A stretch of 64,000 nucleotides of DNA. It comes from Lentibacillus jeotgali (GTDB taxonomy: Bacteria > Bacillota > Bacilli > Bacillales > Amphibacillaceae). The stretch is taken from NCBI RefSeq assembly GCF_000224785.1, contig NZ_AGAV01000014.1, positions 248,001 through 312,000 on the forward strand, given 5' to 3'. A program made the position numbers and the translations under genes. This document shows, one piece after another, positions 29,400-38,244 of this stretch; the stretch's first letter is position 1; the number at the start of each line of letters is the position of its first letter. The notes under the pieces are model-generated. The model was not told the DNA's origin. It ran no database searches and saw nothing but the letters and a program-made list of their open reading frames with translations.

Positions 29400-30695
29400 T
29401 TACAGCCACCCCATATTGTCAGCAGCAAAATTCCTTACCATACCAATAAAATGTAATGAACCGGTTATAAAATAACCCGCATTCTCCTGTTCAAAGCTGA
29501 TTAGTCTGATAGCCTGGCGCCAGTCGCTCTGGTATCTGACATGCCGGGCCTCGCTGAATTGCTGCAGCTGCTCAAGTCCGGCGGCCCGCGGATGATCAAA
29601 AGTCGTCAATGTAACAGAAGAAAAATGGGGTTCCAACGTTTTGAGCATTTGTTTTAAATCTTTATCCTTAAATGCTGCAAAAAGGAGGTGTCTTTCCATA
29701 TTGATAAAACGGTCTGCAAGTGTTTCCGTGAAAGCACGTACACCCGCAGGATTGTGAGCCCCGTCCAATATAATGGCTGGTCTCTGATGAATTTGTTCAA
29801 ACCTGCCGGGAATCCTGGCAACTGTCAACCCACTCAAGTAATTATTCCGGCTCAGTTCAAACCCATTACGCTCGAGAATGACAAGTGTCATTATAGCCAA
29901 AGAAGCATTTCTGACTTGATGCTTTCCGGCTACCTGTAGTCTTGCTTCCATACTGATTCCGGATTCCGCACACCATTGGAACGTCTGTTCAGTTCCTTTC
30001 ATGCCGGTGGTTTTATATTGAAATGATTCATCTGCCAGATAGAGCGGGGCATTTTTACTTTTTGCTTCAGCTTCTATGACCGATAATGCTTCACCAATCA
30101 TTTCCCCGGCAATAACAGGCCTGTTTTTCTTTATAATGCCAGCTTTATGATACGCAATTGATTGAATATTTTCTCCAAGAAAATCCGTATGATCCCACGA
30201 CACATTTGTTATAATGGACAAAATGGGGATAAAACAGTTCGTTGTATCTTCTCTGCCCCCCATGCCCGCTTCAACCAGAGCGATATCTGTATGATCAGCA
30301 AAATATAAAAACGCCATCACAGTCATAATTTCGAATTCAGTCGGGTGATTTTCTTCGTCATCAAGCTGGAGAACAAATGGATGGAGTTTATTAAGATAGT
30401 AAATAAACGCCTTTTCCGGAATCAGGGAATCATTAAGCAGAATATGACCTCTTAACCCTTTAAGGCTCGGTGAATCAAAAACACCGACCGTATATCCGTT
30501 CGCCATTAATGCATGGCTTAGATAATGAATGGTTGAACCTTTGCCATTTGTTCCGGCTATATGGACGGCATTCATTTTTTTCTCGGGATTATTCAGCAGA
30601 TCCAATAGTTTATGTATTCTTCCCAGACCCGGTTTCACACCATAGCGTTTCCGATCCTGGAAAAATGCTTCAACTTCGTAAAAATGTTCGAACAT
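29400..30695 (-). CDS. folC: Folylpolyglutamate synthase / dihydrofolate synthase
   Basis: FolC adds glutamate to dihydropteroate and then chain-extends folates, retaining them in the cell. About 431 residues with the Mur-ligase-type P-loop HIAGTNGKGST and motifs GVFDSPSLKGLRGHI, ALVEAGMGGREDTTN and ILDGAHNPAG. The start is taken as ATG 30695; a GTG three codons earlier (30704) is equally open and neither has a strong ribosome binding site. Confidence 0.94.
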   Translation of the reverse strand: MFEHFYEVEAFFQDRKRYGVKPGLGRIHKLLDLLNNPEKKMNAVHIAGTNGKGSTIHYLSHALMANGYTVGVFDSPSLKGLRGHILLNDSLIPEKAFIYYLNKLHPFVLQLDDEENHPTEFEIMTVMAFLYFADHTDIALVEAGMGGREDTTNCFIPILSIITNVSWDHTDFLGENIQSIAYHKAGIIKKNRPVIAGEMIGEALSVIEAEAKSKNAPLYLADESFQYKTTGMKGTEQTFQWCAESGISMEARLQVAGKHQVRNASLAIMTLVILERNGFELSRNNYLSGLTVARIPGRFEQIHQRPAIILDGAHNPAGVRAFTETLADRFINMERHLLFAAFKDKDLKQMLKTLEPHFSSVTLTTFDHPRAAGLEQLQQFSEARHVRYQSDWRQAIRLISFEQENAGYFITGSLHFIGMVRNFAADNMGWL

Positions 30696-30797
30696 CGTGC
30701 ACACCGCTTTTCGTTTATTATTAGCATCCTTTTAACCTGAACAGCATCATTATAGCAATAATCAAACACAATTTGAATGCAGAAAGGAAGACAAGTA

Positions 30798-31691
30798 TTG
30801 ACTTTGAACGGCTGGATTGTTTATAACGGCTACTTGCCTAGCAATAAATTTCGCGACTTTGCTAAGTGGATAAAGCATGCCGCAGCTAAACAGCACATAG
30901 ACACTACAATCTATAAAAACACTGAACTACTGGGACTGTTGAGTTCAGAATCAATAAATCTTCTGGGGGCAGGAAGAGATAACCTGCCTGATTTTGTCGT
31001 TTTTGCCGATAAAGACATCTACCTGGCAAAACAGCTCGAATTATTGGGGATTCGTGTTTTCAACAGTTCAGAAACAATTGCTGCCAGTGACGACAAAATC
31101 GCCTCGTATCAGTTAATGGCTTCGAATCATTTGCCGGTTCCCAAGACAGTCATTGCACCAAAATCATTTCACAGGACAACAGTGAATCCTATCGGGGACT
31201 ATCAGGAAGCAATCGATATCCTCGGCTTTCCTATGATTGTCAAAGAAGCATTCGGATCCTTCGGTGAACAGGTTCACCTCGTTGACACGAAGGCTGAATT
31301 AGCTGAAAAAATCGGTCAGCTTCAAAGCCGTCCATTTATGCTACAGGAATTCATTGCTTCAAGCTTCGGAAGAGACATGCGTCTGCATGTTGTCGGTGAT
31401 AAGGTTATTGCCGCCATGACCCGGCACGCAACAGATGATTTTCGGGCAAATGTCACAGCCGGGGGGACGATGCAAGTATACAACCCGTCGCCCGGGGAAC
31501 AAAAGCTTGCCGTCGCAGCTGCTAAAGCGATTGGGGCTGATTTTGCTGGTGTGGATTTATTATTTGGGACCGACAACGCGCCGATTATTTGTGAAATTAA
31601 CTCAAACGCGCATATCCGTAATATGTTCGACTGCACCGGAATTAATGTTGCTGATTCTATGATCGACTATATCAAAACTAAAATTCAGTGA
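30798..31691 (+). CDS. ATP-grasp ligase of the RimK type, first of a tandem pair
   Basis: 297-residue protein with an N-terminal RimK-like pre-ATP-grasp domain and an ATP-grasp domain (about 105-297). ATP-binding segments are IVKEAFGSFGEQVHLVD and LQEFIASSFGRDMRLHV. The metal-binding end ICEINSNAHIRNM keeps the canonical E-x-N. RimK relatives join an amino acid, usually glutamate, to a carboxylate of a protein or small molecule; the substrate here is unknown. The start is TTG 30798, seven bases after AAAGGAAG. It faces away from folC and is followed after 11 bp by a paralogue. Confidence 0.8.
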   Translation: MTLNGWIVYNGYLPSNKFRDFAKWIKHAAAKQHIDTTIYKNTELLGLLSSESINLLGAGRDNLPDFVVFADKDIYLAKQLELLGIRVFNSSETIAASDDKIASYQLMASNHLPVPKTVIAPKSFHRTTVNPIGDYQEAIDILGFPMIVKEAFGSFGEQVHLVDTKAELAEKIGQLQSRPFMLQEFIASSFGRDMRLHVVGDKVIAAMTRHATDDFRANVTAGGTMQVYNPSPGEQKLAVAAAKAIGADFAGVDLLFGTDNAPIICEINSNAHIRNMFDCTGINVADSMIDYIKTKIQ

Positions 31692-31702
31692 GGGGGACTG
31701 CT

Positions 31703-32569
31703 ATGAACGGCTGGCTGATTTACAATAAAAATGATGCAGAACATAACAAAGCATATATCAACTGGTTCCTTGAAGAAGCACACCTGCAAAACATCGCATT
31801 GCGTTTGATTCTGAGAGAAGATCTAACGATTGGGATTCTTGACAGCAAAGATACAATCATGCTTCACGGAGAACCGGTGTCATTGCCTGATTTTGCCGTC
31901 ATCCGAACGATTGAGCCGCTTTTGAGCAGGCAATTGGAGTCATTCGGCGTAGCAGTTTATAACCCCGCTGATACAGCTGCCATTTGCAATAACAAAGCTT
32001 CGACTCACTTTTATTTGAGCAGGTTATCCATTCCCATGCCGGACACACTATTTATTTCTGGAAAAACAGGCCTGCCCGAATCACCCCCTTTGGCTTTTCC
32101 GTTTGTGATAAAAGGAGCTTATGGCAGAGGTGGCAAGGAGGTTTCACTCGTTAAAAACACTCAGGATTGGCACGACCAACAAAGAAAGCAGGCAATGGGG
32201 GATCTGATTGTTCAATCAGCAGCTAATATACAGCCCGGTAAAGACGTGCGTGTGTTTGTCATTGGCCAAGAAGTGATTGGTGCAGTCTTGCGCGAGAACA
32301 AGCATGATTTTCGCGCGAATTACAAACTGGGCGGTACTGCTTCATGGTACACTCTGAAGCCATATGAAATGGCGCTGATCAAACAAATTTATGAACAATT
32401 CGCCTTTGGGATGGCCGGGATTGACTTTCTGCTCGATCACGACGGCCGATTTGTTTTTAACGAAATAGAAGATGTCGTCGGTTCCCGCACATTGAGCGCT
32501 GTCAGCGATATTAATATAGTAGAAAAGTATATCGCATACATAAAAAGCGGAAATTCATCATCGTCATGA
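31703..32569 (+). CDS. ATP-grasp ligase of the RimK type, second of a tandem pair
   Basis: 288-residue paralogue of the upstream gene; both begin NGW(L/I)(I/V)YN and share the same domain order. ATP-binding stretches are VIKGAYGRGGKEVSLV and KDVRVFVIGQEVIGAVLREN, with the shared DFRAN...GGTA segment. The metal-binding end reads FNEIEDVVGSRT: the usual asparagine of E-x-N is replaced by glutamate. ATG 31703 follows GAGGGGG by seven bases. Its last codons lie inside the hairpin that also terminates valS on the other strand. Function unknown. Confidence 0.8.
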   Translation: MNGWLIYNKNDAEHNKAYINWFLEEAHLQNIALRLILREDLTIGILDSKDTIMLHGEPVSLPDFAVIRTIEPLLSRQLESFGVAVYNPADTAAICNNKASTHFYLSRLSIPMPDTLFISGKTGLPESPPLAFPFVIKGAYGRGGKEVSLVKNTQDWHDQQRKQAMGDLIVQSAANIQPGKDVRVFVIGQEVIGAVLRENKHDFRANYKLGGTASWYTLKPYEMALIKQIYEQFAFGMAGIDFLLDHDGRFVFNEIEDVVGSRTLSAVSDINIVEKYIAYIKSGNSSSS

Positions 32570-32581
32570 ATTTCCGCTTTC
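32541..32581. terminator. Bidirectional terminator of valS and the ATP-grasp pair, overlapping the second gene's stop
   Basis: AAAGCGGAAATTCAT (32544-32558) pairs perfectly with ATGAATTTCCGCTTT (32566-32580). Minus reading ends TTTTTATG. The left arm and loop are coding sequence for the last codons of the plus-strand gene. Confidence 0.85.
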
Positions 32582-32585
32582 CTGA

Positions 32586-35231
32586 TTATGACTTTAACTC
32601 TTCAAGTCGTGCTTTTACTTTGGCCTGCTTCTCAAGATAATCTTTCTCTTTCTGTCTTTCTTCATCAACAACATGCTCTGGTGCTTTATTGACAAAACCT
32701 TGATTCGCCAATTTTTTCTGGACGCGTTCCACTTCGTTTGTCCACTTCGTCAATTCTTTCTCCAGGCGTTCGATTTCTTTATCGAAATCAATCAGCCCTT
32801 CAAGCGGCAGGAATAATTCCGCTCCGGTCACAACCGCTGACACAGCTTTTTCCGGTGCTTCCACGTTCGTTGCGATAATTAATTCGCTTGAATTGCAGAA
32901 ACGCTCCAGATAATGACGGTTGTTTTCAATCTCTGATGCAATGTCTTCATTTTCCGTTTTAATAAATAGTTTAACTTGCTTAGACAGTGGTGTGTCCACT
33001 TCTGCCCGAATATTTCTGACCGATTTGATGATGGAGACCAGTCGTTTCATTTCGGTTGACGCTGCCTCATCGTGGAACTCCGGTTTTGCTTCCGGCCACT
33101 TGGAGACTGTGATGGATTCACCCTGATGCGGCAGCTGCTGCCAAATTTCCTCCGTAATGAACGGCATGTAAGGATGCAGCATCCGCATTGTCTGATCAAG
33201 GACATGAGCAAGAACTGACCGTGTCGTTAATTTCTGTTCGTCGTCATCACCATAGAGCGGCAGTTTTGCCATTTCAATATACCAGTCACACAGTTCATCC
33301 CAAATAAAATTGTACAGGTGGCGGCCTGCTTCACCAAATTCATATTTGTTCGTATTTTTCGTAACGTGTTCAATGGTTTCATTTAACCGTGTCAAGATCC
33401 ATTTATCCGCAAGTGATTTTTCCCTGTTTAAATCAATATCTTCATAAGTGATGTTTTCCATATTAATCAGAGAAAATCGGGAAGCATTCCACACTTTATT
33501 GGCAAAATTCCACGTCGCCTCAACTTTCTCCCAATGGAAGCGCAAATCCTGGCCGGGTGTCGAACCGGTCAAAAGGAAGTATCTTAATGAATCAGCGCCA
33601 TATTTGTCTATTACATCCATCGGGTCTACGCCATTGCCAAGTGACTTGCTCATTTTCTGACCTTCCGCATCGCGGATCAAACCATGGATCAGGACATCTT
33701 TAAACGGTCGTTTTCCTGTAAATTGTTTTGATTGAAAAATCATCCGGGCTACCCAGAAAAATATGATATCATAGCCGGTCACAAGCACGTCTGTTGGGAA
33801 ATAACGCTTGAAGTCTTCAGATCCTTCATCAGGCCAGCCCATTGTTGAAAATGGCCATAATGCAGATGAGAACCATGTATCAAGTACATCCCCATCCTGT
33901 TCCCAGTTTTCAATATCGGCCGGTGCTTTTTTGCCGACATATAATTCACCTGTCTCATTATGGTACCAGGCCGGGATGCGGTGCCCCCACCAAAGCTGTC
34001 TTGATATACACCAGTCGCGGATATTCTCCATCCAATGCAAATATGTCCGCTCAAACCGATCCGGAACGAAATTGACTTTACCGTCGCCATCCTGCAATTC
34101 AATTGCTGCGTCTGCCAGGGGCTGCATATTGACAAACCACTGGGTCGACAAATATGGTTCCACAACGGCACCGCTTCGCTCTGAGTGGCCGACCTGATGA
34201 ACATGGTCTTCAATATCAAACAATACATCCTGCTCCTGCAGATCTTTCACGATTTGTTTCCGGCACTCGAAACGGTCCATACCCTGATAGCGCCCTGAAT
34301 TTGCGTTCATTGAACCATCTTCGTTCATGACGAGAATGCGTTCAAGATCATGGCGGTTGCCGATTTGAAAGTCATTCGGATCATGGGCAGGCGTTATCTT
34401 GACCGCCCCGGAGCCCAATTCCATATCGACATATGAATCAGCCACAATTTCCATCTCTCGTCCGACAATGGGCAGAACTACCGTTTTTCCAATCAGATGC
34501 TGGTAACGTTCATCATCGGGATGTACCGCAACCGCTGTATCCCCAAGCATCGTTTCCGGCCGGGTTGTTGCGATTTCAATCGTTTCATCACTGTCTTTAA
34601 TCGGGTAGCGCATATGATAAAATTTACCCTGCACTTCCGCATATTCAACTTCGATATCGGAAAGGGCTGTTTTCGTATCCGGATCCCAATTAATGATGTA
34701 TTCGCCGCGGTATATCAGCCCTTTTTCATACAAGGTGACGAATACTTCCCGGACAGCTTCAGACAATCCTTCATCAAGGGTAAACCGTTCGCGGGAATAA
34801 TCCAGTCCGAGACCTAGTTTCTCCCATTGGGACCGGATAAAATCGGCATATTCCTCCTTCCAGTCCCAAGAAACATCCAAAAACTTTTCCCGTCCCAGAT
34901 TGTGCCGGTTCTCACCTTGTTCCTTCAGTTTTGCTTCGACTTTTGCCTGTGTGGCAATTCCCGCATGGTCCATGCCAGGCAGCCACAGCACATCATAGCC
35001 CTGCATCCGCTTCATGCGTGAAATGGTATCCTGCATCGTTGTGTCCCATGCATGACCCAAATGCAGCCTTCCTGTTACGTTTGGCGGCGGAATAACAATG
35101 GTAAACGGTTCTTTTTTCTCATCACCTGTTGCTTCAAAAAATTTGCCTTCCACCCAAAATCGATATCTGTCTTTTTCAATTTCATTCGGATTATACTTTG
35201 ATGACATCATTGATTTATTCTCTTCACTCAC
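32586..35231 (-). CDS. valS: Valyl-tRNA synthetase
   Basis: Class I aminoacyl-tRNA synthetase charging tRNA-Val with editing of threonine. 881 residues with HIGH motif in [15 protein letters not shown] (around 49-63), the CP1 editing domain (about 190-330, [14 protein letters not shown]), KMSKS in [10 protein letters not shown], an anticodon-binding domain and a C-terminal coiled coil. It is controlled by a T-box leader upstream. Confidence 0.98.
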   Translation of the reverse strand: MSEENKSMMSSKYNPNEIEKDRYRFWVEGKFFEATGDEKKEPFTIVIPPPNVTGRLHLGHAWDTTMQDTISRMKRMQGYDVLWLPGMDHAGIATQAKVEAKLKEQGENRHNLGREKFLDVSWDWKEEYADFIRSQWEKLGLGLDYSRERFTLDEGLSEAVREVFVTLYEKGLIYRGEYIINWDPDTKTALSDIEVEYAEVQGKFYHMRYPIKDSDETIEIATTRPETMLGDTAVAVHPDDERYQHLIGKTVVLPIVGREMEIVADSYVDMELGSGAVKITPAHDPNDFQIGNRHDLERILVMNEDGSMNANSGRYQGMDRFECRKQIVKDLQEQDVLFDIEDHVHQVGHSERSGAVVEPYLSTQWFVNMQPLADAAIELQDGDGKVNFVPDRFERTYLHWMENIRDWCISRQLWWGHRIPAWYHNETGELYVGKKAPADIENWEQDGDVLDTWFSSALWPFSTMGWPDEGSEDFKRYFPTDVLVTGYDIIFFWVARMIFQSKQFTGKRPFKDVLIHGLIRDAEGQKMSKSLGNGVDPMDVIDKYGADSLRYFLLTGSTPGQDLRFHWEKVEATWNFANKVWNASRFSLINMENITYEDIDLNREKSLADKWILTRLNETIEHVTKNTNKYEFGEAGRHLYNFIWDELCDWYIEMAKLPLYGDDDEQKLTTRSVLAHVLDQTMRMLHPYMPFITEEIWQQLPHQGESITVSKWPEAKPEFHDEAASTEMKRLVSIIKSVRNIRAEVDTPLSKQVKLFIKTENEDIASEIENNRHYLERFCNSSELIIATNVEAPEKAVSAVVTGAELFLPLEGLIDFDKEIERLEKELTKWTNEVERVQKKLANQGFVNKAPEHVVDEERQKEKDYLEKQAKVKARLEELKS

Positions 35232-35339
35232 CAGGGGGTTCCTCCTTCAATCTTAGTTATAAGCATGGCCGTTTCCTGAAGATTGCTGTTTATAAGCGAA
35301 TAAGCAACTTTTTGAGCAGGCTGCGGATCGGATAACAAC

Positions 35340-35645
35340 AACCTGTGCAAAAAAGCCTTAAACAACAAAAATCCTTTCCATCCAAAAAGGACGAAAAGGA
35401 CTGGCTTCCGTGGTACCACCTTTGTTCATAGGCGGAATACACCTATGCACTCATCGCAATGGTAACGGTCATAAACCGGCTTCTTCTACTGAATTCAAAG
35501 AAGCAGCTTCATGGGCGACCTTCCAGAATCATTATTACCGGGAAATTCCCACCGACATTCCCTCTCTTTGGGGTAACGAACCTGTACTCTTCCCAATCAT
35601 CGCAATTAATTATTGTTGTTATTTTACCGTTTTTAAATAATAAAA
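35340..35645 (-). promoter_or_regulatory. T-box riboswitch of valS
   Basis: The leader contains, on minus, the T-box AAGGTGGTACCACGG (35420-35405). Behind it is the terminator AGTCCTTTTCGTCC with GGATGGAAAGGATTTTT (about 35400-35362). Upstream are the stem I elements AGAGAGG and GATGATTGGGAAGAG and the conserved GGTGGGAATTTCC-type arms. Uncharged tRNA-Val should bind and let transcription continue. The specifier codon was not assigned with certainty. Confidence 0.9.
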
Positions 35646-35729
35646 TCAACTTTTACAATAAGAATGGCACAAAACAGCCTACTGTATACATACTATAATA
35701 CAGTAAAATAAGAAAGAGGTGAACCCAAA

Positions 35730-35918
35730 ATGGCGCGTTATTATCGATATCGGCTGCCGCCCTGGGCACGAAACTGCATTATTGTTATCGAAAAAGTGAC
35801 ACTACCAATACTGCTTTTTCAATTGATTCGCACACTTCTTTTCCCAACTTCTCTGGACGTCTTTTTGCTTGGAGCTTTCACAGGATTATTTATTGCGTTC
35901 TATCTGGAATGGATTTAA
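35730..35918 (+). CDS. 62-residue membrane protein of unknown function
   Basis: MARYYRYRLPPWARNCIIVI opens a small protein with a basic, aromatic N terminus and two hydrophobic stretches (about 15-38 and 41-60), probably a helical hairpin. ATG 35730 has GAGGTG eight bases upstream. CATACTATA at 35689-35697 resembles the CATAnnnTA -10 element used by the mother-cell factors sigma-E/K, and it overlaps TATAAT, so the promoter class is open. It is convergent with ysxE, overlapping its stop codon by four bases. I do not recognise the family. Confidence 0.7.
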   Translation: MARYYRYRLPPWARNCIIVIEKVTLPILLFQLIRTLLFPTSLDVFLLGAFTGLFIAFYLEWI

Positions 35919-36916
35919 GTTTCAGATTCTATTTCACTGGCGTCATTTTCAATCTGTTCTGTCCAGTGAAACCCGAATTCCAGCCGCCGAAAAGCGCGCT
36001 GCAACAGCTGAACATGTTTAACCATTGTGTGCTGTCCAGCGTTTGTCATATACTGATTGACTAATGCTATGTAATCAGACGGATCCATTAAGTAGATCGA
36101 GAGCAAGTATTGTTCACTGACAGTCAGTGGATTCTCATCCTTATAAACTGTAAACATTTCTGCCCAGTGATCATTCTGGCGGTTATGGAATTGTGCTTGT
36201 CTTTTCAGCAGTAACGACAGATCCAGGACAGCATTATCATATGCTGCTTCCTCCCAATTAATAAGGTAAGCATTGTGGTCATGAATAGAGTGGGACAGAT
36301 CCGGATTACCGTGTAAAAGACTGTAGTTCCATTTTTGCTCCTGTGCCAGTTCATCTTTCAGCCGTTCAGTAAGTTGATTCAATTCAACTAAAACTTTCAC
36401 CAGGACATGATAGTGTGTACAAACCTGCAGCTCGAATGGCGACATAAACCTGTTCTGTTCAAATAACTCAACATAAGTCAGCAATTCATTCTGGCATTTC
36501 GCACAGTACTTCTGAAACCGTGTGAATTGTTGAATGATTGGTTCAGTATCAATCGATACCGATTGTTTCGTTTTTGCGTGGACGTTTCCAAGCACTTCAT
36601 ATATATTTGTGACAGCCCGTTCCTGGCCGGGATTCTTGTCAATTATCCATGGTGTTAAATAATAATATAAATCCCCCATTTTCACGTATAAATCAGACCG
36701 CTCTGTCAGATAAACCGGCAGTATGGCTGATAGATTATAAGCATATGCCTGATGATAAACCTGCTCCCAGACATGAATCGTCCGATCCGTCAATTTGCTT
36801 TCTTTCAGGGCATACATGTTCTGCCCGTCACTCACTTTGTACAGTCGGTCTGATACCTGTTTTATATGATATGGCGATACCCCATATGCGCTGACTATCT
36901 CCTCAATCACTGCCAC
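35915..36916 (-). CDS. ysxE: Spore coat protein YsxE (phosphotransferase fold, catalytically degenerate)
   Basis: 333-residue protein of the CotS/YsxE group with an aminoglycoside-phosphotransferase fold. It lies behind spoVID exactly as in B. subtilis, where YsxE is a coat protein. The catalytic loop reads HGNPDLSHSIHDHNAYLINWEEA: the loop Asp is Asn and the metal-binding Asp is Asn, so kinase activity is doubtful. The start is GTG 36916 with GGAGGTGA upstream. A GC-rich hairpin AAGGGG/CCCCTT (36935-36957) lies just before the ribosome binding site and may lower read-through from spoVID. Confidence 0.85.
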   Translation of the reverse strand: MAVIEEIVSAYGVSPYHIKQVSDRLYKVSDGQNMYALKESKLTDRTIHVWEQVYHQAYAYNLSAILPVYLTERSDLYVKMGDLYYYLTPWIIDKNPGQERAVTNIYEVLGNVHAKTKQSVSIDTEPIIQQFTRFQKYCAKCQNELLTYVELFEQNRFMSPFELQVCTHYHVLVKVLVELNQLTERLKDELAQEQKWNYSLLHGNPDLSHSIHDHNAYLINWEEAAYDNAVLDLSLLLKRQAQFHNRQNDHWAEMFTVYKDENPLTVSEQYLLSIYLMDPSDYIALVNQYMTNAGQHTMVKHVQLLQRAFRRLEFGFHWTEQIENDASEIESET

Positions 36917-36987
36917 ACGTACCGATCACCTCCTAAGGGGAAGCACAGCTACCCCTTACCGCAAACAAGCAAGGGGGTGTGCGTTTC

Positions 36988-38043
36988 CTATGATTTTTTC
37001 TTATATGGAATATACAGCAATTGACCTTCTTCCAGTCCTTCTTCCGTCAGCCTGTTTTGTTTCAGCAACTGGAGAGCGGATATTTCATACCGTTCCGCAA
37101 TCGTTTCTACTGTATCATTGTCCTGCACAATGCATAACCTCATTTTAGTATATTGTTCTTCCTCATCGTGTCTGAACATATCAGCCAAATAACGCACATC
37201 TTCCGGTGATTCCGTTGACTCGGCCGTGCCTTCATCCTGATACACAGTATATTCAGGGGAATCAACCGGGTTTTCAGCATATTCCTCTTCATCCATGGAC
37301 AAATCATGCTGTGACGATTCATGATCATCATTGCCAAAGAATTCAGCGAGTGTCTGCGATTTTTTACTTTTCCACCGGACCTTGGCATAAGATGGATCTT
37401 CTTCAGCACCCTCATCTACCTGATCTGCTTCATGTTGTTCTGTTTCTTGCGGCAATGCAGGAGGGGGGTCCTGATAAAAAGTATCGTCTGCTTCCGTCTC
37501 ATCTTCTTTTTCCATCTTTATATCAAATTCAAATGTCTCGTCATTGCGAAACGGTAAAGCTGGCTCGTTTTCCTGTTCGCTTTCAGATGTATTTTCCGTG
37601 TCATCATTAATACCATGGATTTCAATTGTGGAACTCAGATTAAGTTGGTTTTGATTCGGTATTTCATAGTCAAATGATTCAATACCGACTGTCACATCAT
37701 CCAAGTCAGATACACGATAAGCCGGCACGGAGATTTCAACCGGAAAACGGTGTGTAAATTCTGCCTGATTATCTTCCAGGCCAACGACCCTCTCAACATA
37801 TCGTTTCGATTGATAATCATCGTCAAAATCCAACGCGCTCTCATCTTCTTCCTGGGATGCATCTTCTTTTTGATAAGAGCCGTTGAGCTCGATGACACCC
37901 CTGATTGAAACATAGTCATTAAATGGCTGGATGGAAATGTCCGGGTCCAGTGAAATTCCCGTCATTTCGCCAACTTCCTGTCCTTTTTCAAAATAAAGCG
38001 ATTCATTCAAATCAAAGCGAAAAACTTCTTGTTCATTTCCCAA
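36988..38043 (-). CDS. spoVID: Stage VI sporulation protein D (spore coat morphogenesis)
   Basis: SpoVID drives spore encasement by the coat, with SpoIVA and SafA. 351 residues: conserved N-terminal domain (FRFDLNESLYFEKGQEVGEM...SLDPDISIQPFNDYVSIRG), a long acidic low-complexity middle (about 130-295), and a C-terminal LysM domain (about 303-348, CIVQDNDTVETIAERYEIS) that binds the lipid II-like target. The start is TTG 38043 with AAGGGAGG seven bases upstream. The acidic middle is much shorter than in B. subtilis (575 residues). Confidence 0.92.
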   Translation of the reverse strand: MGNEQEVFRFDLNESLYFEKGQEVGEMTGISLDPDISIQPFNDYVSIRGVIELNGSYQKEDASQEEDESALDFDDDYQSKRYVERVVGLEDNQAEFTHRFPVEISVPAYRVSDLDDVTVGIESFDYEIPNQNQLNLSSTIEIHGINDDTENTSESEQENEPALPFRNDETFEFDIKMEKEDETEADDTFYQDPPPALPQETEQHEADQVDEGAEEDPSYAKVRWKSKKSQTLAEFFGNDDHESSQHDLSMDEEEYAENPVDSPEYTVYQDEGTAESTESPEDVRYLADMFRHDEEEQYTKMRLCIVQDNDTVETIAERYEISALQLLKQNRLTEEGLEEGQLLYIPYKKKS

Positions 38044-38199
38044 ACGACTTCCTCCCTTCAACATATATTCCATGTACTTATATGTCTCAGTTCAACTATA
38101 TGACTCAACATGGGAGGATATGCAAAACGTTCTCGGTTTTCATGCAGAATTAAAAATATATGAGACTTCAAAAAAGCAACACATTATAAGAACAGGCAA

Positions 38200-38242
38200 C
38201 ATAAAAAGCTATTCCGATTAATTGTTCGGAATAGCTTTTTTT
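38200..38242 (-). terminator. Terminator of the hem operon
   Basis: AAAAAGCTATTCCGA (38203-38217) pairs with TCGGAATAGCTTTTTT (38226-38241), giving T-runs on both strands; it directly follows the hemL stop. Confidence 0.85.
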
Positions 38243-38244
38243 CA

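Noticed and set aside
33779-34228. 149-codon minus-strand frame within valS
   Set aside because: Out-of-frame shadow of valS.
35410-35698. Short plus-strand frames upstream of valS
   Set aside because: The interval is explained by the T-box leader on the opposite strand.
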